Made by a program: the position numbers and the translations under genes. Under the pieces are notes generated by a model, which made no database searches, had not been told where the DNA came from, and worked only from the letters and a program-made list of their open reading frames with translations. From NCBI GenBank assembly GCA_022560615.1, contig JADFSR010000020.1:1-64000 (forward strand): a DNA stretch of 64,000 nt, in the 5' to 3' direction. This document shows, one piece after another, positions 32,605 to 41,324 of this stretch. The number at the start of each line of letters is the position of its first letter. Positions within the stretch are counted from its first letter, which is position 1. The stretch is from Gemmatimonadota bacterium (GTDB taxonomy: Bacteria > Gemmatimonadota > Gemmatimonadetes > Longimicrobiales > Gaopeijiaceae).

Positions 32605-33834
32605 TCAGCCCGCGCGGCAGATGGCCCGTACCTCTCCGTCCGTCAGTGTGTGATCGGTCTGCTTGGCGGCGTTGAAGATCCGCATGCACAAGGCCTCGTC
32701 GTCCGGGTCGTAGCCGTGCTCTCGGAGCCAGTACCTCACATTGGAGAGTCCCGACATGGGACCGACCTCGATGACCTGCTTGCGGCCGACCATGGCGGCG
32801 GGGATCCCCGAGTAGATGCGGTCCGCCAGCCAAGCATCGCCCTTGGCTTCGGCCTTCACGATCGCGGCGGCGTGCACGCCGGTAGCAGTCCGGAACGCGT
32901 CACTACCGACGACCGGGTACGAATGCACGAGCGGGACCTGGCAGGCTTCGGCAGCCAACTCGCAATAGGCGGGCAAGCCCGTCAGATCCGCGTCGCGCAC
33001 CCCGAGTAGCTGCAGGTTGACGAGTATCAGGTCCATCTCCGTATTGCCGCACCGCTCGCCGATGCCCAACGCGGTGCCGTGCACGCGCGTCACACCCGCC
33101 TCGATCGCCGCCAAGGTGTTTGCCAGCCCGAAGCCTCGATCGCGATGCCCGTGCCAGTCGACGCCGATGTCCTCGCCGGAGGGCTGGATGATCTCCTCGA
33201 TCACGAAGCGCACCAGCGCTCTCACGCCGTCCGGAGTCGCGTGTCCAACGGTGTCCGAGAGACAGATACGCTTGGCTCCCCACTCGATCGCTCCTCCGTA
33301 GAGGGCCTTCAAGACCTCCGGGCTGGCCCGCGTCGTATCCTCGGTGACCATCAGAACCGGCAGGCCCTCGTTCACCGCGAAGGTGACGGCGGCCTCTGAG
33401 GTCGCGACCATCTGGTCGATCGTCCAATCCTCGGCGTATTGCCGAATGGGGGAGGACCCGATGAAGGTGCTCACTTCGATGGGCATGCCCACCCGCTGAC
33501 TGATGTCGACGATGGGACGCACATCGGCGACGACTGTCCGCGCCGCCGCGTTTGCTTGAATCGACAGTCCAGAATCGACGATCTCCTGCGCGAGCGCGGT
33601 AACCGCCTCTACCGCTCTCGGCCCGGCGCCCGGCAGACCGATGTCCGCTGTGTCGATGCCGAGCTGATCCATCATGTGAAGGAGCCGGATCTTGTCCTCG
33701 ATGGACGGATCGACGACCGACGGGTTCTGAAGGCCGTCCCGCAGCGTCTCGTCGTCCAGCTCGACTCTCGCGGTCGACCAGTCGAAGGTCGGCTCCGATT
33801 GATTCCAGTCGTGAATCAGTTCCCGTTCGTCCAT
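32605..33834 (-). CDS. LeuA-family acyltransferase (isopropylmalate/homocitrate/citramalate synthase type)
   Basis: This protein of about 409 residues is shorter than full LeuA and lacks the C-terminal regulatory domain. HMGL-like TIM-barrel motifs are present: ETLRDGLQNPSV with catalytic Arg/Asp, metal ligands in VDWHGHRDRGFGLAN, and GTALGIGERCGNTEMD. It condenses acetyl-CoA with a 2-oxo acid. Isopropylmalate, homocitrate and citramalate synthases share these motifs, and I cannot tell which it is. The response regulator is translationally close downstream. I chose the ATG at 33834, nine codons inside the longest frame. Confidence 0.85.
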   Translation of the reverse strand: MDERELIHDWNQSEPTFDWSTARVELDDETLRDGLQNPSVVDPSIEDKIRLLHMMDQLGIDTADIGLPGAGPRAVEAVTALAQEIVDSGLSIQANAAARTVVADVRPIVDISQRVGMPIEVSTFIGSSPIRQYAEDWTIDQMVATSEAAVTFAVNEGLPVLMVTEDTTRASPEVLKALYGGAIEWGAKRICLSDTVGHATPDGVRALVRFVIEEIIQPSGEDIGVDWHGHRDRGFGLANTLAAIEAGVTRVHGTALGIGERCGNTEMDLILVNLQLLGVRDADLTGLPAYCELAAEACQVPLVHSYPVVGSDAFRTATGVHAAAIVKAEAKGDAWLADRIYSGIPAAMVGRKQVIEVGPMSGLSNVRYWLREHGYDPDDEALCMRIFNAAKQTDHTLTDGEVRAICRAG

Positions 33835-33967
33835 GCCCACCGGGTGTTCGAGCACGTGCAACTACGTGGACGAGAAACATAGGCACGCCGGCCCGAGCGG
33901 CTACAGTCCCCGATGCCGAGCGCCACGGCTCAGGCCCGCCGAGCGGCCGAGCGCGGAGCCTGGCTCA

Positions 33968-35230
33968 ATGGTCCTAGCGACGAAAGCTCGCCAAGTTGTC
34001 GTGGAGGATGCGACCCCGCTGACGAAAGGCCGATACCAAAGCATGCAGCAGACGCTCGAACGGCTGTTGGAGGACCCCGGCGCTCAGGTCGCAGCCGCCC
34101 ATGCGCGCTCGGCTGATGAGCGGACGCTCGACGATCAGGCCGAGCTCTCCCGAATTCCCGCTCCACCCTTCGCGGAGGAGGAGCGAGCTCGGCGGATGGC
34201 CGAGCTGATGGCGGAGGCGGGCCTCGAGCGAGTACGTGCCGATGAGACCGGAAACGTGCTCGCGGACCTGCCGGGAAGTCGAGGCGGCGCGCCGCTGGTG
34301 ATCTCGGCTCACCTCGACACGGTCTTCCCGGCTGAGGTGGACGTGACCGTCTCACGAGAGGGTCAGTTGCTGCGCGGACCTGGGATCTCGGACGATGCCC
34401 GTGGTCTCGCGGTGCTGCTCGCCGTGGCTCGCTGTCTCAGAGAGGGAGGGATCCGGTGCACGACCCCGGTGCTCTTCGCCGCCACCGTCGGGGAGGAGGG
34501 TCTAGGAGACCTACGCGGGGTCAAGCACCTCTTTCACGAAGGCGAAGGCCGCCGGGCGGCTGGTTTCATTTCGGTGGACGGAGCCGGACTGGAGCGCCTC
34601 GTCGTGAGAGCGCTCCCCTCTCGCCGCTTTCGAATCACGGGACACGGCCCCGGTGGCCACTCGTGGATCGACTGGGGTCTGGTCAACCCGATCCACGCAC
34701 TGGGAGAAGCGGTCTCCCGGCTCACCGAGCTCGACCTGCCGGTAGAACCGACAACGACGCTTACCATCGCCCGCTGGGGCGGCGGCAAGAGCATCAACGC
34801 GATCCCGCAGGACGCATGGATCGAAGTCGATACGCGATCCGAGTCGGACGATCAGCTAGCGGATCTGGAACGGAGGATTCGTGACGCGATTCGCTCGGTC
34901 TGCGCCGCCGCGGACGGCACCGGCGGGCCACTCGACATGACGGTCGATGCGCTAGGGCACCGTCCCGGCGGGCAGACGCCCTCCGAGGCCCCCCTCCTGC
35001 GCGCCGCCGTCGCGGCAACCCGTCACCTGGGAGCCGAGCCGTTGCTCACGGCGTCCTCCACGGACGCCAACATACCGATGTCGCTCGGAATTCCGGCTAT
35101 CACGGTCGGTGGGGGTGGGGAGGCGGGGCAGGCCCACACCACGGAAGAGTGGTACCGAAACGTCCGGGGTGTGGAGGGAGTGCAGCGGGCTTTGTATACC
35201 GTGCTGCTCGCCGCCGGCGCTGAGGGGTAA
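33968..35230 (+). CDS. M20-family metallopeptidase (PepT/ArgE-like)
   Basis: This protein of about 420 residues has M20 dinuclear zinc site motifs: VISAHLDTVFP with the first His/Asp, GPGISDDARGLAVLLAVARC with the bridging Asp, ATVGEEGLGDLRG with the catalytic Glu pair, and the C-terminal AHTTEEWYR His. The dimerisation-domain stretch GHGPGGHSWIDWGLVNP is present. Such enzymes cleave short peptides or acyl groups of amino acids. Two starts are possible (33968 with GGAG nine bases before, or 34043). It faces away from the LeuA-family gene and converges with the nucleotidyltransferase gene. Confidence 0.87.
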   Translation: MVLATKARQVVVEDATPLTKGRYQSMQQTLERLLEDPGAQVAAAHARSADERTLDDQAELSRIPAPPFAEEERARRMAELMAEAGLERVRADETGNVLADLPGSRGGAPLVISAHLDTVFPAEVDVTVSREGQLLRGPGISDDARGLAVLLAVARCLREGGIRCTTPVLFAATVGEEGLGDLRGVKHLFHEGEGRRAAGFISVDGAGLERLVVRALPSRRFRITGHGPGGHSWIDWGLVNPIHALGEAVSRLTELDLPVEPTTTLTIARWGGGKSINAIPQDAWIEVDTRSESDDQLADLERRIRDAIRSVCAAADGTGGPLDMTVDALGHRPGGQTPSEAPLLRAAVAATRHLGAEPLLTASSTDANIPMSLGIPAITVGGGGEAGQAHTTEEWYRNVRGVEGVQRALYTVLLAAGAEG

Positions 35231-35235
35231 GCGAC

Positions 35236-36237
35236 TCAGGCGCCACCATCGACCACGGAGTGATCGGTCACCAGCAACGATCCGACGGCGTCGCGAACGC
35301 TTGAGTACCCCCCGATGATCGACTGACGAAGCCGTGACCGTTCCAGCTTCGCGTTCGGCCCCACGACCGTGTGTTCGAGCTCGCAGTGAAACGCGCTCGC
35401 GCCGGACTCGAGCGTAACGTTCGGTCCGATGCGGCCACCCCTGACCACCGCGCCCGCTTCGATGCGCACCGGCTCCTGGATCTGGGCACCCTCGACCGTG
35501 GCTGCCGGGTCCACGCCCCCGCGACCGGTCCGCAACAGGTGCTCGTTTGTCTCGAGCAGCGTCTCGGGCTTCCCAGCGTCCCACCACCCCTCGACCGGAG
35601 CAGGGAGAATGCGAGAACCTTGATCGACCATGTACTGGAAGGCGTCCGTGAGGTAGAACTCGCCCGCCTTGCCAGGATCTGAGCTCATGGTGTGGCGGAT
35701 CCCGTCGAAGAGCAGCGCGTGATCCCGGATGTAGTAGAGCCCGATATTGGCGAGCTTCGAGATCGGTTCGGACGGCTTCTCGACGATGCGGGCCATGTTA
35801 CCCGCGTCGTCGGTTACGATCACGCCGTAGCGTTGGTAGTCTTCGACTTCCATCGCCCAGATCACTCCGCCGTACCCGGGATCCAGGTCTTGGATCAATC
35901 CGTAGTCGACCTCGATCACGGCGTCAGCGAATACGATCAGGACCTCTTCGTCGATGTACGGTTCGGCCAGAGCCACCGCGCCGGCCGTGCCGTCCTGGAC
36001 CTCCTGTAGGACGTAGTGCGCACGCAAGTCGGGGTATTGCTCTGAAATCCAGGCTTCGACCGTGTCACGTAGGTACCCTACGATGAAGACCATCTCTTCG
36101 ACCCCGAGCTCCACCAGGTCGTCGAGGATGAAGCTCAGCACAGCTTTCCCCGCAACCTTCAACAGAGGCTTGGGGGTACTGAGCGTGAGAGGCCGGAGGC
36201 GCGTACCCTTCCCGGCCAGGGGGACAACGGCTTTCAT
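35236..36237 (-). CDS. Sugar-1-phosphate nucleotidylyltransferase with left-handed helix tail
   Basis: The protein has 333 residues. The N-terminal transferase starts MKAVVPLAGKGTRLRPLTLS and continues with the PKPLLKVAGK motif, the metal/sugar site LIVFADAVIEVDYGLI, and IVEKPSEPISKLANIGLYY. The C-terminal third is hexapeptide-like (VEGAQIQEPVRIEAGAVVRG, then GPNVTLESGASAF). This layout is typical of RmlA-like or GlmU-like enzymes that activate glucose-1-P or related sugars with dTTP or UTP. The specific sugar is not clear. No polysaccharide cluster surrounds it. Confidence 0.88.
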   Translation of the reverse strand: MKAVVPLAGKGTRLRPLTLSTPKPLLKVAGKAVLSFILDDLVELGVEEMVFIVGYLRDTVEAWISEQYPDLRAHYVLQEVQDGTAGAVALAEPYIDEEVLIVFADAVIEVDYGLIQDLDPGYGGVIWAMEVEDYQRYGVIVTDDAGNMARIVEKPSEPISKLANIGLYYIRDHALLFDGIRHTMSSDPGKAGEFYLTDAFQYMVDQGSRILPAPVEGWWDAGKPETLLETNEHLLRTGRGGVDPAATVEGAQIQEPVRIEAGAVVRGGRIGPNVTLESGASAFHCELEHTVVGPNAKLERSRLRQSIIGGYSSVRDAVGSLLVTDHSVVDGGA

Positions 36238-36352
36238 CGTGTCCGGGCATAGCGAGGTCGGTTCAACAGCGCCACACTATAAGGCCTGCCGAGCAGACAT
36301 AGTAGGTCTCACGGATGGGTGTGTCGCGATGCGCCTTCGAAGGGACTGAATC
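36238..36352. promoter_or_regulatory. Divergent intergenic region before the SIMPL protein gene
   Basis: This space of about 115 bp separates the leftward nucleotidyltransferase start and the rightward SIMPL gene. It must hold both promoters. A short AT-rich stretch (CACACTATAAGGCC near 36270-36285) with TATAAG resembles a -10 box. No dyad is evident. Confidence 0.4.
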
Positions 36353-37072
36353 GTGATGATGACGCGAAGAATCGTTTCAACAGCCGTGATGCTGACCGCG
36401 TGTGCGGCAACGCCTGCCGGTGCTCAGGAGGCCGGTTTCATCGAAGTGACGGGCACCGGTTCCGTCACCATCGAGGCCGACCGGGCCCATGTGTCGTTCG
36501 CGGTTGAGACTCGGCGCACCGCGGCCGCGGCCGCGGCGGCCGCCAACGCCGACGCCATGGAGAGTGTTCTCAGCACCCTCCGCTCGGCCGGGCTCGAGGG
36601 CTTGAGCATCGCGACCTTTGGATACTCGCTACGTCCGGAGTACAGCCGAACGGGTGCAGACCGCAGCGGGGTGCCCGTGATAGACGGCTATACGGCGGTC
36701 AACAACGTGCGGGCGACCATCAGCGACGTGGAGTCGGTGGGCGCGCTCATCGACCTGGCGATCCAGAGCGGAGCGAATCGCATCTCCGGCGTCGCGTTCA
36801 GTGCCTCGAGCGCCGAGGCGGCCCAAAGCGAAGCACTGATCGCCGCCGTCGAGGACGCTCGGGTGAAAGCGACTGCGATCGCGACCGCCCTAGGCCGGGA
36901 GCTCGGGGAGGCTCTGGAGGTGCGCGGGGGCTCCGGGCAGCCGACGCCAAGAACGGAACTGGGATCCCTGAACCTCGCTCGCGTGAACACTCCCGTCGAG
37001 CCGGGGGATCAGGTCGTGCGTGCGAGCGTCACGGTGCGCTTCGCTCTCGGTTCCGGAGACTCGCCGGGTTGA
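36353..37072 (+). CDS. SIMPL-domain (DUF541) secreted protein
   Basis: This 239-residue protein has a signal peptide ending near PAGAQ. The SIMPL domain spans about 29-235, with EVTGTGSVTIEADRAHVSFA, GVPVIDGYTAVNNVRATISD and ALIAAVEDARVKATAIATAL, matching bacterial BP26/YggE-type proteins. These are periplasmic or outer-membrane-associated oligomers linked to oxidative stress tolerance, without a known enzymatic activity. Overlapping GTG/ATG/ATG starts make the exact first residue uncertain. The stop overlaps the TTG start of the DUF1499 gene. Confidence 0.88.
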   Translation: MMMTRRIVSTAVMLTACAATPAGAQEAGFIEVTGTGSVTIEADRAHVSFAVETRRTAAAAAAAANADAMESVLSTLRSAGLEGLSIATFGYSLRPEYSRTGADRSGVPVIDGYTAVNNVRATISDVESVGALIDLAIQSGANRISGVAFSASSAEAAQSEALIAAVEDARVKATAIATALGRELGEALEVRGGSGQPTPRTELGSLNLARVNTPVEPGDQVVRASVTVRFALGSGDSPG

Positions 37073-37497
37073 CCGGACTCCTGAGAGGGTTCACCCAGAA
37101 TCGGGCCCACACAGACCCAGCCTCCGAGGACCGTCGCCTCAGGGGGCGGACCTACGCGATTCCGTTCGACAGGGTGTGGACCGAGTCGGTGCACGTCGCT
37201 CATGAACGGATGCGGGGTTGGACCGTCACCGTCGAGGACGACGAGCTAGGGGTGCTGGAAGCCGAATCGGCCACGCTGGTCTGGCGCTTCGTAGACGACG
37301 TCCACATCTCCGTCGGGCTGGATGAAGACGGTCAGACGCGGGTCGACGTCGCCTCCGCGTCGCGAGTGGGACGGGGAGACCTAGGCCGGAATCCACGGAC
37401 GATTGCCCGATTTCTGCGCGTGCTCGATCGGGCCCTCGACGTGCAAGCCAGCCAGATCCTCGACCCGACGCTCACCGCTGGCGGGCAGACGACGTGA
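37069..37497 (+). CDS. DUF1499-family protein
   Basis: The protein has 142 residues. The TTG start overlaps the SIMPL stop (TTGA). The family is recognised by YAIPFDRVWTESVHVAHERM in the N-terminal half and by VDVASASRVGRGDLGRNPRT at about residue 93, which is the most conserved DUF1499 block. There is no signal peptide or membrane span. Function of the family is unknown. A family-1 repeat starts six bases after the stop codon. Confidence 0.82.
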   Translation: MTGLLRGFTQNRAHTDPASEDRRLRGRTYAIPFDRVWTESVHVAHERMRGWTVTVEDDELGVLEAESATLVWRFVDDVHISVGLDEDGQTRVDVASASRVGRGDLGRNPRTIARFLRVLDRALDVQASQILDPTLTAGGQTT

Positions 37498-37503
37498 GCC
37501 CTA

Positions 37504-37803
37504 GCGGCCCGTGGTAGAAGTACAGTGGGCCGCGCGCAGGGGTCTCGCGAGTTCAAGAGTAGGAAGGACGACGAGTCGTAGCCGTAGCTACGGCGAGGAG
37601 GAGAGACGACCTATTGGGCCGCGACCCCCCTGCGCCCAACACCAAGTCCGCCAATACCTACCGATTCGTGGGTTACGGTGGCACGGCCCCATCTCCGTCG
37701 TTGGAGCTCCTATCCGTAGCGACGGCTATGGCGTCGTCGCACCGCCTAGGATCTGGAGCCGTGGCACCGTAACGCGGCCCGCTGTACTTCTACCACGGGC
37801 TGC
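37504..37803 (+). repeat. Family-1 structured repeat, copy A (300 bp, TA-flanked)
   Basis: The terminal inverted repeats are about 30 bp (left 37504-37534, right 37773-37803) and start GC(G/A)GCCCGTGGTAGAAGTA, with two mismatches between arms. TA flanks both ends. The interior has the conserved blocks GACGACGAGTCGTAG, CGAGGAGGAGAGACGACC, GGGCCGCGACCCCCCTGCGC and GGGTTACGGTGGCACGG, and a hairpin palindrome GCCGTAGCTACGGC. An extra arm pairs GTTACGGTGGCACGGC with GCCGTGGCACCGTAAC. It is nearly identical in length and sequence to copy C at 62190. Its right end is fused to a lipoprotein gene. Confidence 0.9.
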
Positions 37804-38740
37804 TAAGGTCGCGGCAATCCTTCTCACGTGCGCCGGCTTCGCCTGCACCGAGCCGGCACCTGAGTTCTTCGTGGAGGCCCCAGGCGCGGCTCCGAGCGAC
37901 ACATCCCGTAGCTTCCCAGGCCGGTCGTACGAACGGAATTTCGTGTTCGCGACGGTCACTGGGGACAGCCTCCTCTTGGTCCCGTGGCTCTTCGAGACGA
38001 CGACGCGGCCGGGAACCGTCGCGCGCGAGGCCCGCGGCTGGCTGGCCCGAAGCGGCACGTGGGAGGCGTTTTTTGCGGAGCGGTGGGAAACCCCACCCAC
38101 GCGGATACCCACTCGCATCCTCCCGCACGGCAGCCTGAGGCTCGTCGTGCGTGAGGGCAACGCAGTGGACGGAATCATCTACGACGATGGGACCCGGAAC
38201 CTGGAGCTCGCGCTAGGGAGCGTGCTCACCCAGTGGGGCGGCCCCCGCGGAGAGGTGTTCCAACTGCTCGACGCCTCGCTCTATCTATCGGAGCGGCGGC
38301 TCGGTGGGATTGTGCTCGACATGGCGCGCGGTTCCTCAGCCGACACCCCGCGGGCGGGCGATTGGGCGTTCCTGGTCTCCGGTGACTCTCTGCAGCTCGT
38401 GTTGCAGGGTGAAAGTGAACACCAGGGTGAGCCGCTGCCCACTTACCGAGGTTGGGCGCGGCTTGACTTCGGGAATCTGCAGTGGAGCACGCTGAATGTG
38501 GACTGGGTGGAGACGAGTGCCTTTCAACCCGCACGGCGCGATGTACCGGTCTCCTGGACCATTTCCTCACCGGAAGGCGACCTTCAGGGCGTGCTCGAAG
38601 TGCGCTCGGCAGATGTGCGCGCCGGGCAAGGCAGCGGTCCCGTGCTCCCGGTGCAGGCGCTGTTCGAGGTAGAAGGCACCGTGACCATCGAAGAAAGGAC
38701 GTTCCCCATACGTGGTCTCTTCAGGCACGAACGACGGTAG
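37511..38740 (+). CDS. Hypothetical lipoprotein with repeat-derived 5' end
   Basis: The part after 37804 encodes about 310 residues with an export signal (KVAAILLTCAGFACTEPAPE) and a beta-rich body (FVFATVTGDSLLLVPWLFET, VVREGNAVDGIIYDD, VSWTISSPEGDLQGVLEVRS) of no recognised family. No ATG, GTG or TTG lies in frame just before the signal. The frame stays open through the whole family-1 repeat to a GTG at 37511. The insertion therefore seems to have replaced the native start, and the annotated 5' end is only the open-frame limit. It may be expressed as a chimera or not at all. Confidence 0.55.
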   Translation: MVEVQWAARRGLASSRVGRTTSRSRSYGEEERRPIGPRPPCAQHQVRQYLPIRGLRWHGPISVVGAPIRSDGYGVVAPPRIWSRGTVTRPAVLLPRAAKVAAILLTCAGFACTEPAPEFFVEAPGAAPSDTSRSFPGRSYERNFVFATVTGDSLLLVPWLFETTTRPGTVAREARGWLARSGTWEAFFAERWETPPTRIPTRILPHGSLRLVVREGNAVDGIIYDDGTRNLELALGSVLTQWGGPRGEVFQLLDASLYLSERRLGGIVLDMARGSSADTPRAGDWAFLVSGDSLQLVLQGESEHQGEPLPTYRGWARLDFGNLQWSTLNVDWVETSAFQPARRDVPVSWTISSPEGDLQGVLEVRSADVRAGQGSGPVLPVQALFEVEGTVTIEERTFPIRGLFRHERR

Positions 38741-38782
38741 GCGCGTGGACTTCGCCAACCATTCTCCAGAGACGGTCCGCTC

Positions 38783-40354
38783 TTGAACGAACAACTCATC
38801 AAGGCCGCCTTATACATTTTGGCCGGGGCGCTGTCGGGCGGGCTCACGAACACAGTCGCGATCTGGATGCTCTTTCACCCGTATGAGCCGCCGAAGCTGC
38901 TGGGCCGTTGGCGGCTGCGCTTCTTCCAGGGCGCGATCCCGAAGAACCAGCCGCGCCTAGCGGCCGCGATCGGCAGGACCGTGGGCGATCGGCTTCTGAC
39001 GGCCGAGGACCTGACGAAGACGTTCACGGACGAGACCTTCCGGGCGGCCTTCGACGACCGCTTGGCAGAGTTCCTCGACGGGGTCCTCAACACCGAGCGC
39101 GCAGCCCTGCGCGATATGATTCCAGAGCGGGTCATGCCCGACATCGAGGTGCTGCTCGATGAGGGAATCGACAAGGCGCTGGCACAACTCGACGCTTACC
39201 TCGAATCCGAGCGTTTCGCGGAGTCGATGCAGCGGCGCGCCGCCGACCTCGTCGAGGCGATCAAGGACGAACCGATCGGCAGTTTGATCACGTCTGCCAG
39301 GGGTGCGGCGGTGGAGTCAGCCGTCGAGGAATGGCTCCACAATGCGGTCGACAGCGAGGACTTCAAGACGGCGATCGAGGACTACCTCGACCGAGCGGCA
39401 CGGCGCCTGCTCGAGCCGGGCCGGACCTTCGAAGAGATCCTCCCGCCCGGTCTAGTCGGGACGGTGGAGAAGGCGATCGCGGGCTACTTGCCGCTCGCCG
39501 CGAAGCGGCTGGGCCGCCTGCTCGAGGACGACACCGCGCGTGCGCGCTTCGAATCCACCCTACACGACCTGCTCCAGCGCTTCCTGAGCGACCTCAAGTT
39601 CCATCAGCGGGTCGTCGCTCGCCTCGTGATGACGGAGGACACCGTCGACAAGGTGCTCGACACCATCGAGGCGGAGGGCTCGGAGCGGCTCTCGGAGATC
39701 CTACGAGACAGTGCGGTGCAGGAAGCCATAGGCCGTGGGGTCAACGAGGCGATCGTGGACTTCCTCCGACGTCCGGTGTCCGACGTGCTCGGTGAGGCGG
39801 ACGACCCGAGCGTGATCGAGTCACGCAATACGCTCGCTGAATGGATCGTCGGCATGGCACGCGACCCGGGAACGCGAGAGTTCCTTGTCGAGAAACTGCA
39901 CAGGGGCTTGGAGAAGGCCGGCGACCGCACGTGGGGCGAGGTGCTCGAGCGCGTTCCACCGGAGCGCATCTCGGAAACGCTGGTTTCCGCCGCACGCTCA
40001 CATGCCGCGCGGACCGCATTGGGCGATGGCATCCGAAAGCTCGCTCGTGGCCTGCTGGACCGCCCGATCGGGACCCCTGCACGATGGCTGCCGGAAGACG
40101 GGTCGGCGCGGCTGGAGGCCGCCCTGGGTGACCCGATCTGGGATTGGCTAGAGACGCAGATCCCGACGGTCGTCGCGCAGATCGACGTGAGGACACGTGT
40201 GGAAGAGAAGGTCCTGAACTTCCCGGTGTCCCGCATGGAAGAGATCGTGCGAAACGTGACGGACCGCGAGCTGAAGTTGATCGTTCGGCTCGGCTACGTG
40301 CTGGGCGCCTTCATCGGTGTGGTCCTCACCGTGCTGGACACGCTCTTGCGGTAG
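38783..40354 (+). CDS. DUF445-family membrane protein
   Basis: This 523-residue protein starts at a TTG. One hydrophobic segment lies at each end (about 6-28 ILAGALSGGLTNTVAIWMLF and about 500-521 LGYVLGAFIGVVLTVLDTLL). The large middle part is helical and acidic, as in YheB/YjiN-type DUF445 proteins. The N-terminal GLTNTVAIWMLFHPYEPP and GAIPKNQPRLAAAIG blocks identify the family. Function is unknown; membrane-anchored scaffold-like roles have been proposed. It follows the lipoprotein gene by about 40 bp. Confidence 0.85.
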   Translation: MNEQLIKAALYILAGALSGGLTNTVAIWMLFHPYEPPKLLGRWRLRFFQGAIPKNQPRLAAAIGRTVGDRLLTAEDLTKTFTDETFRAAFDDRLAEFLDGVLNTERAALRDMIPERVMPDIEVLLDEGIDKALAQLDAYLESERFAESMQRRAADLVEAIKDEPIGSLITSARGAAVESAVEEWLHNAVDSEDFKTAIEDYLDRAARRLLEPGRTFEEILPPGLVGTVEKAIAGYLPLAAKRLGRLLEDDTARARFESTLHDLLQRFLSDLKFHQRVVARLVMTEDTVDKVLDTIEAEGSERLSEILRDSAVQEAIGRGVNEAIVDFLRRPVSDVLGEADDPSVIESRNTLAEWIVGMARDPGTREFLVEKLHRGLEKAGDRTWGEVLERVPPERISETLVSAARSHAARTALGDGIRKLARGLLDRPIGTPARWLPEDGSARLEAALGDPIWDWLETQIPTVVAQIDVRTRVEEKVLNFPVSRMEEIVRNVTDRELKLIVRLGYVLGAFIGVVLTVLDTLLR

Positions 40355-40380
40355 GGACGGGACCGCTCTACTGCACTGGC

Positions 40381-40626
40381 TCAACGGTCCTCCGGCCCCT
40401 CCACGTTGAAGCCGCGGCCTCTGCTCGTACTGCGGACCCTGGGCTGACGCTGCAGCCACGCGACCGGCGAGATAGATCGCTTGACGCTTCTCCGGCGCCG
40501 GCCCCCACCCCGCTCCATCACGTCCTCGATGTCCTCGATCCGCTGTGTATAGCGGCCTGGTAGGCCAAGCCACACGCCAAGAGCGAGTGCGAGCACGGCG
40601 CCGAGGATCTTGAGCGTGAGAATCAA
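40381..40626 (-). CDS. Small basic membrane protein
   Basis: This 81-residue protein begins at a TTG one base after the stop of the upstream 49-residue gene. It has one membrane segment (about 3-22, ILTLKILGAVLALALGVWLG) and an Arg-rich cytosolic tail (GGGRRRRSVKRS). It has no recognised family. Close spacing to the other small membrane gene suggests they are made together. Confidence 0.5.
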   Translation of the reverse strand: MILTLKILGAVLALALGVWLGLPGRYTQRIEDIEDVMERGGGRRRRSVKRSISPVAWLQRQPRVRSTSRGRGFNVEGPEDR

Positions 40627-40627
40627 C

Positions 40628-40777
40628 TCATTGCTTCGTAGCTGTCTCGAACACCAGGAGTCCGAGGCCGATGGCTAGAATGATCGCAACCGCGTTCGTA
40701 CCCACCGCGACCAGGGCGATTACGGCCCAAAACACCGCATGGGTGAAAATGTACCCGCCGGGAACCAGGTCGCGCAT
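40628..40777 (-). CDS. 49-residue two-segment membrane peptide
   Basis: The frame reads MRDLVPGGYIFTHAVFWAVI and continues with a second hydrophobic run ending ETATKQ. Almost the whole protein is hydrophobic, enough for one long or two short membrane segments. A GAGAAG stretch precedes the ATG. The stop is one base from the start of the next small membrane gene. It has no recognised family and is supported only by hydrophobic character and spacing. Confidence 0.5.
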   Translation of the reverse strand: MRDLVPGGYIFTHAVFWAVIALVAVGTNAVAIILAIGLGLLVFETATKQ

Positions 40778-40823
40778 CGTCGGGCTTCTCGTTGAAGTGG
40801 AGTGGCCTCAGAATATGTGAAGG

Positions 40824-41309
40824 CTAGTCCATCGCGTCCATCGGGTCCGGACGCTCGGAATCGCCCGCCCGCTTACGGGCTTCGGCCAGATATCCCGGCT
40901 CGAGTCGCAGCAGGTTGCAGATCTTCCGCATCAGGTAGTCTTCCTTTTCAGCGAGATCGCCGTCGGAGTAAACCAGCCCCCACATGATCTCAGCCAAGAC
41001 CATCTTCTGACCGAGTGAGTAATTCTCGGCGATCAAGTTCGTGAATTGCCACAGATCGATCGCTTCGTCGCGTGCTTCCTGCGCGAGCTCGAGCAGCTTC
41101 CCTGCCTCTGCCTGGCCGAGGCCGTATTGACGCCGAATGGCCGACTCGAGGTGCTGGCGCTCGTCGTCGGTGAACTCGTCGTCGGCGTGTGCCAGCTCGA
41201 GCAAGAGTGCACACGCCGCGAGTCGGATGTCCGGCGCGCTCTCCGCCTTGTCCGCGTCCGGTGACGGACTCATCGACGACTTGAAGAAGTTCTTGATGGA
41301 GTCGAGCAT
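40824..41309 (-). CDS. TerB-like (DUF533-type) protein
   Basis: This 161-residue helical protein has the TerB-fold pattern with acidic metal-binding-like stretches: LLLELAHADDEFTDDERQHL and WGLVYSDGDLAEKEDYLMRK. TerB-like domains occur in tellurite-resistance systems and in many stress-related proteins, and bind metal ions. A tellurite role is not implied. It is the last gene of the leftward transglutaminase-ABC group, separated from the permease by 15 bases. Confidence 0.8.
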   Translation of the reverse strand: MLDSIKNFFKSSMSPSPDADKAESAPDIRLAACALLLELAHADDEFTDDERQHLESAIRRQYGLGQAEAGKLLELAQEARDEAIDLWQFTNLIAENYSLGQKMVLAEIMWGLVYSDGDLAEKEDYLMRKICNLLRLEPGYLAEARKRAGDSERPDPMDAMD

Positions 41310-41324
41310 GGATGAATCTCCGAT

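Noticed and set aside
37504-37803. Proteins encoded by the family-1 repeats (frames starting MVEVQWAAR)
   Set aside because: The frames differ in length and sequence between copies, follow the terminal repeats and hairpins, and have no ribosome binding site. Structure, not codons, is conserved.
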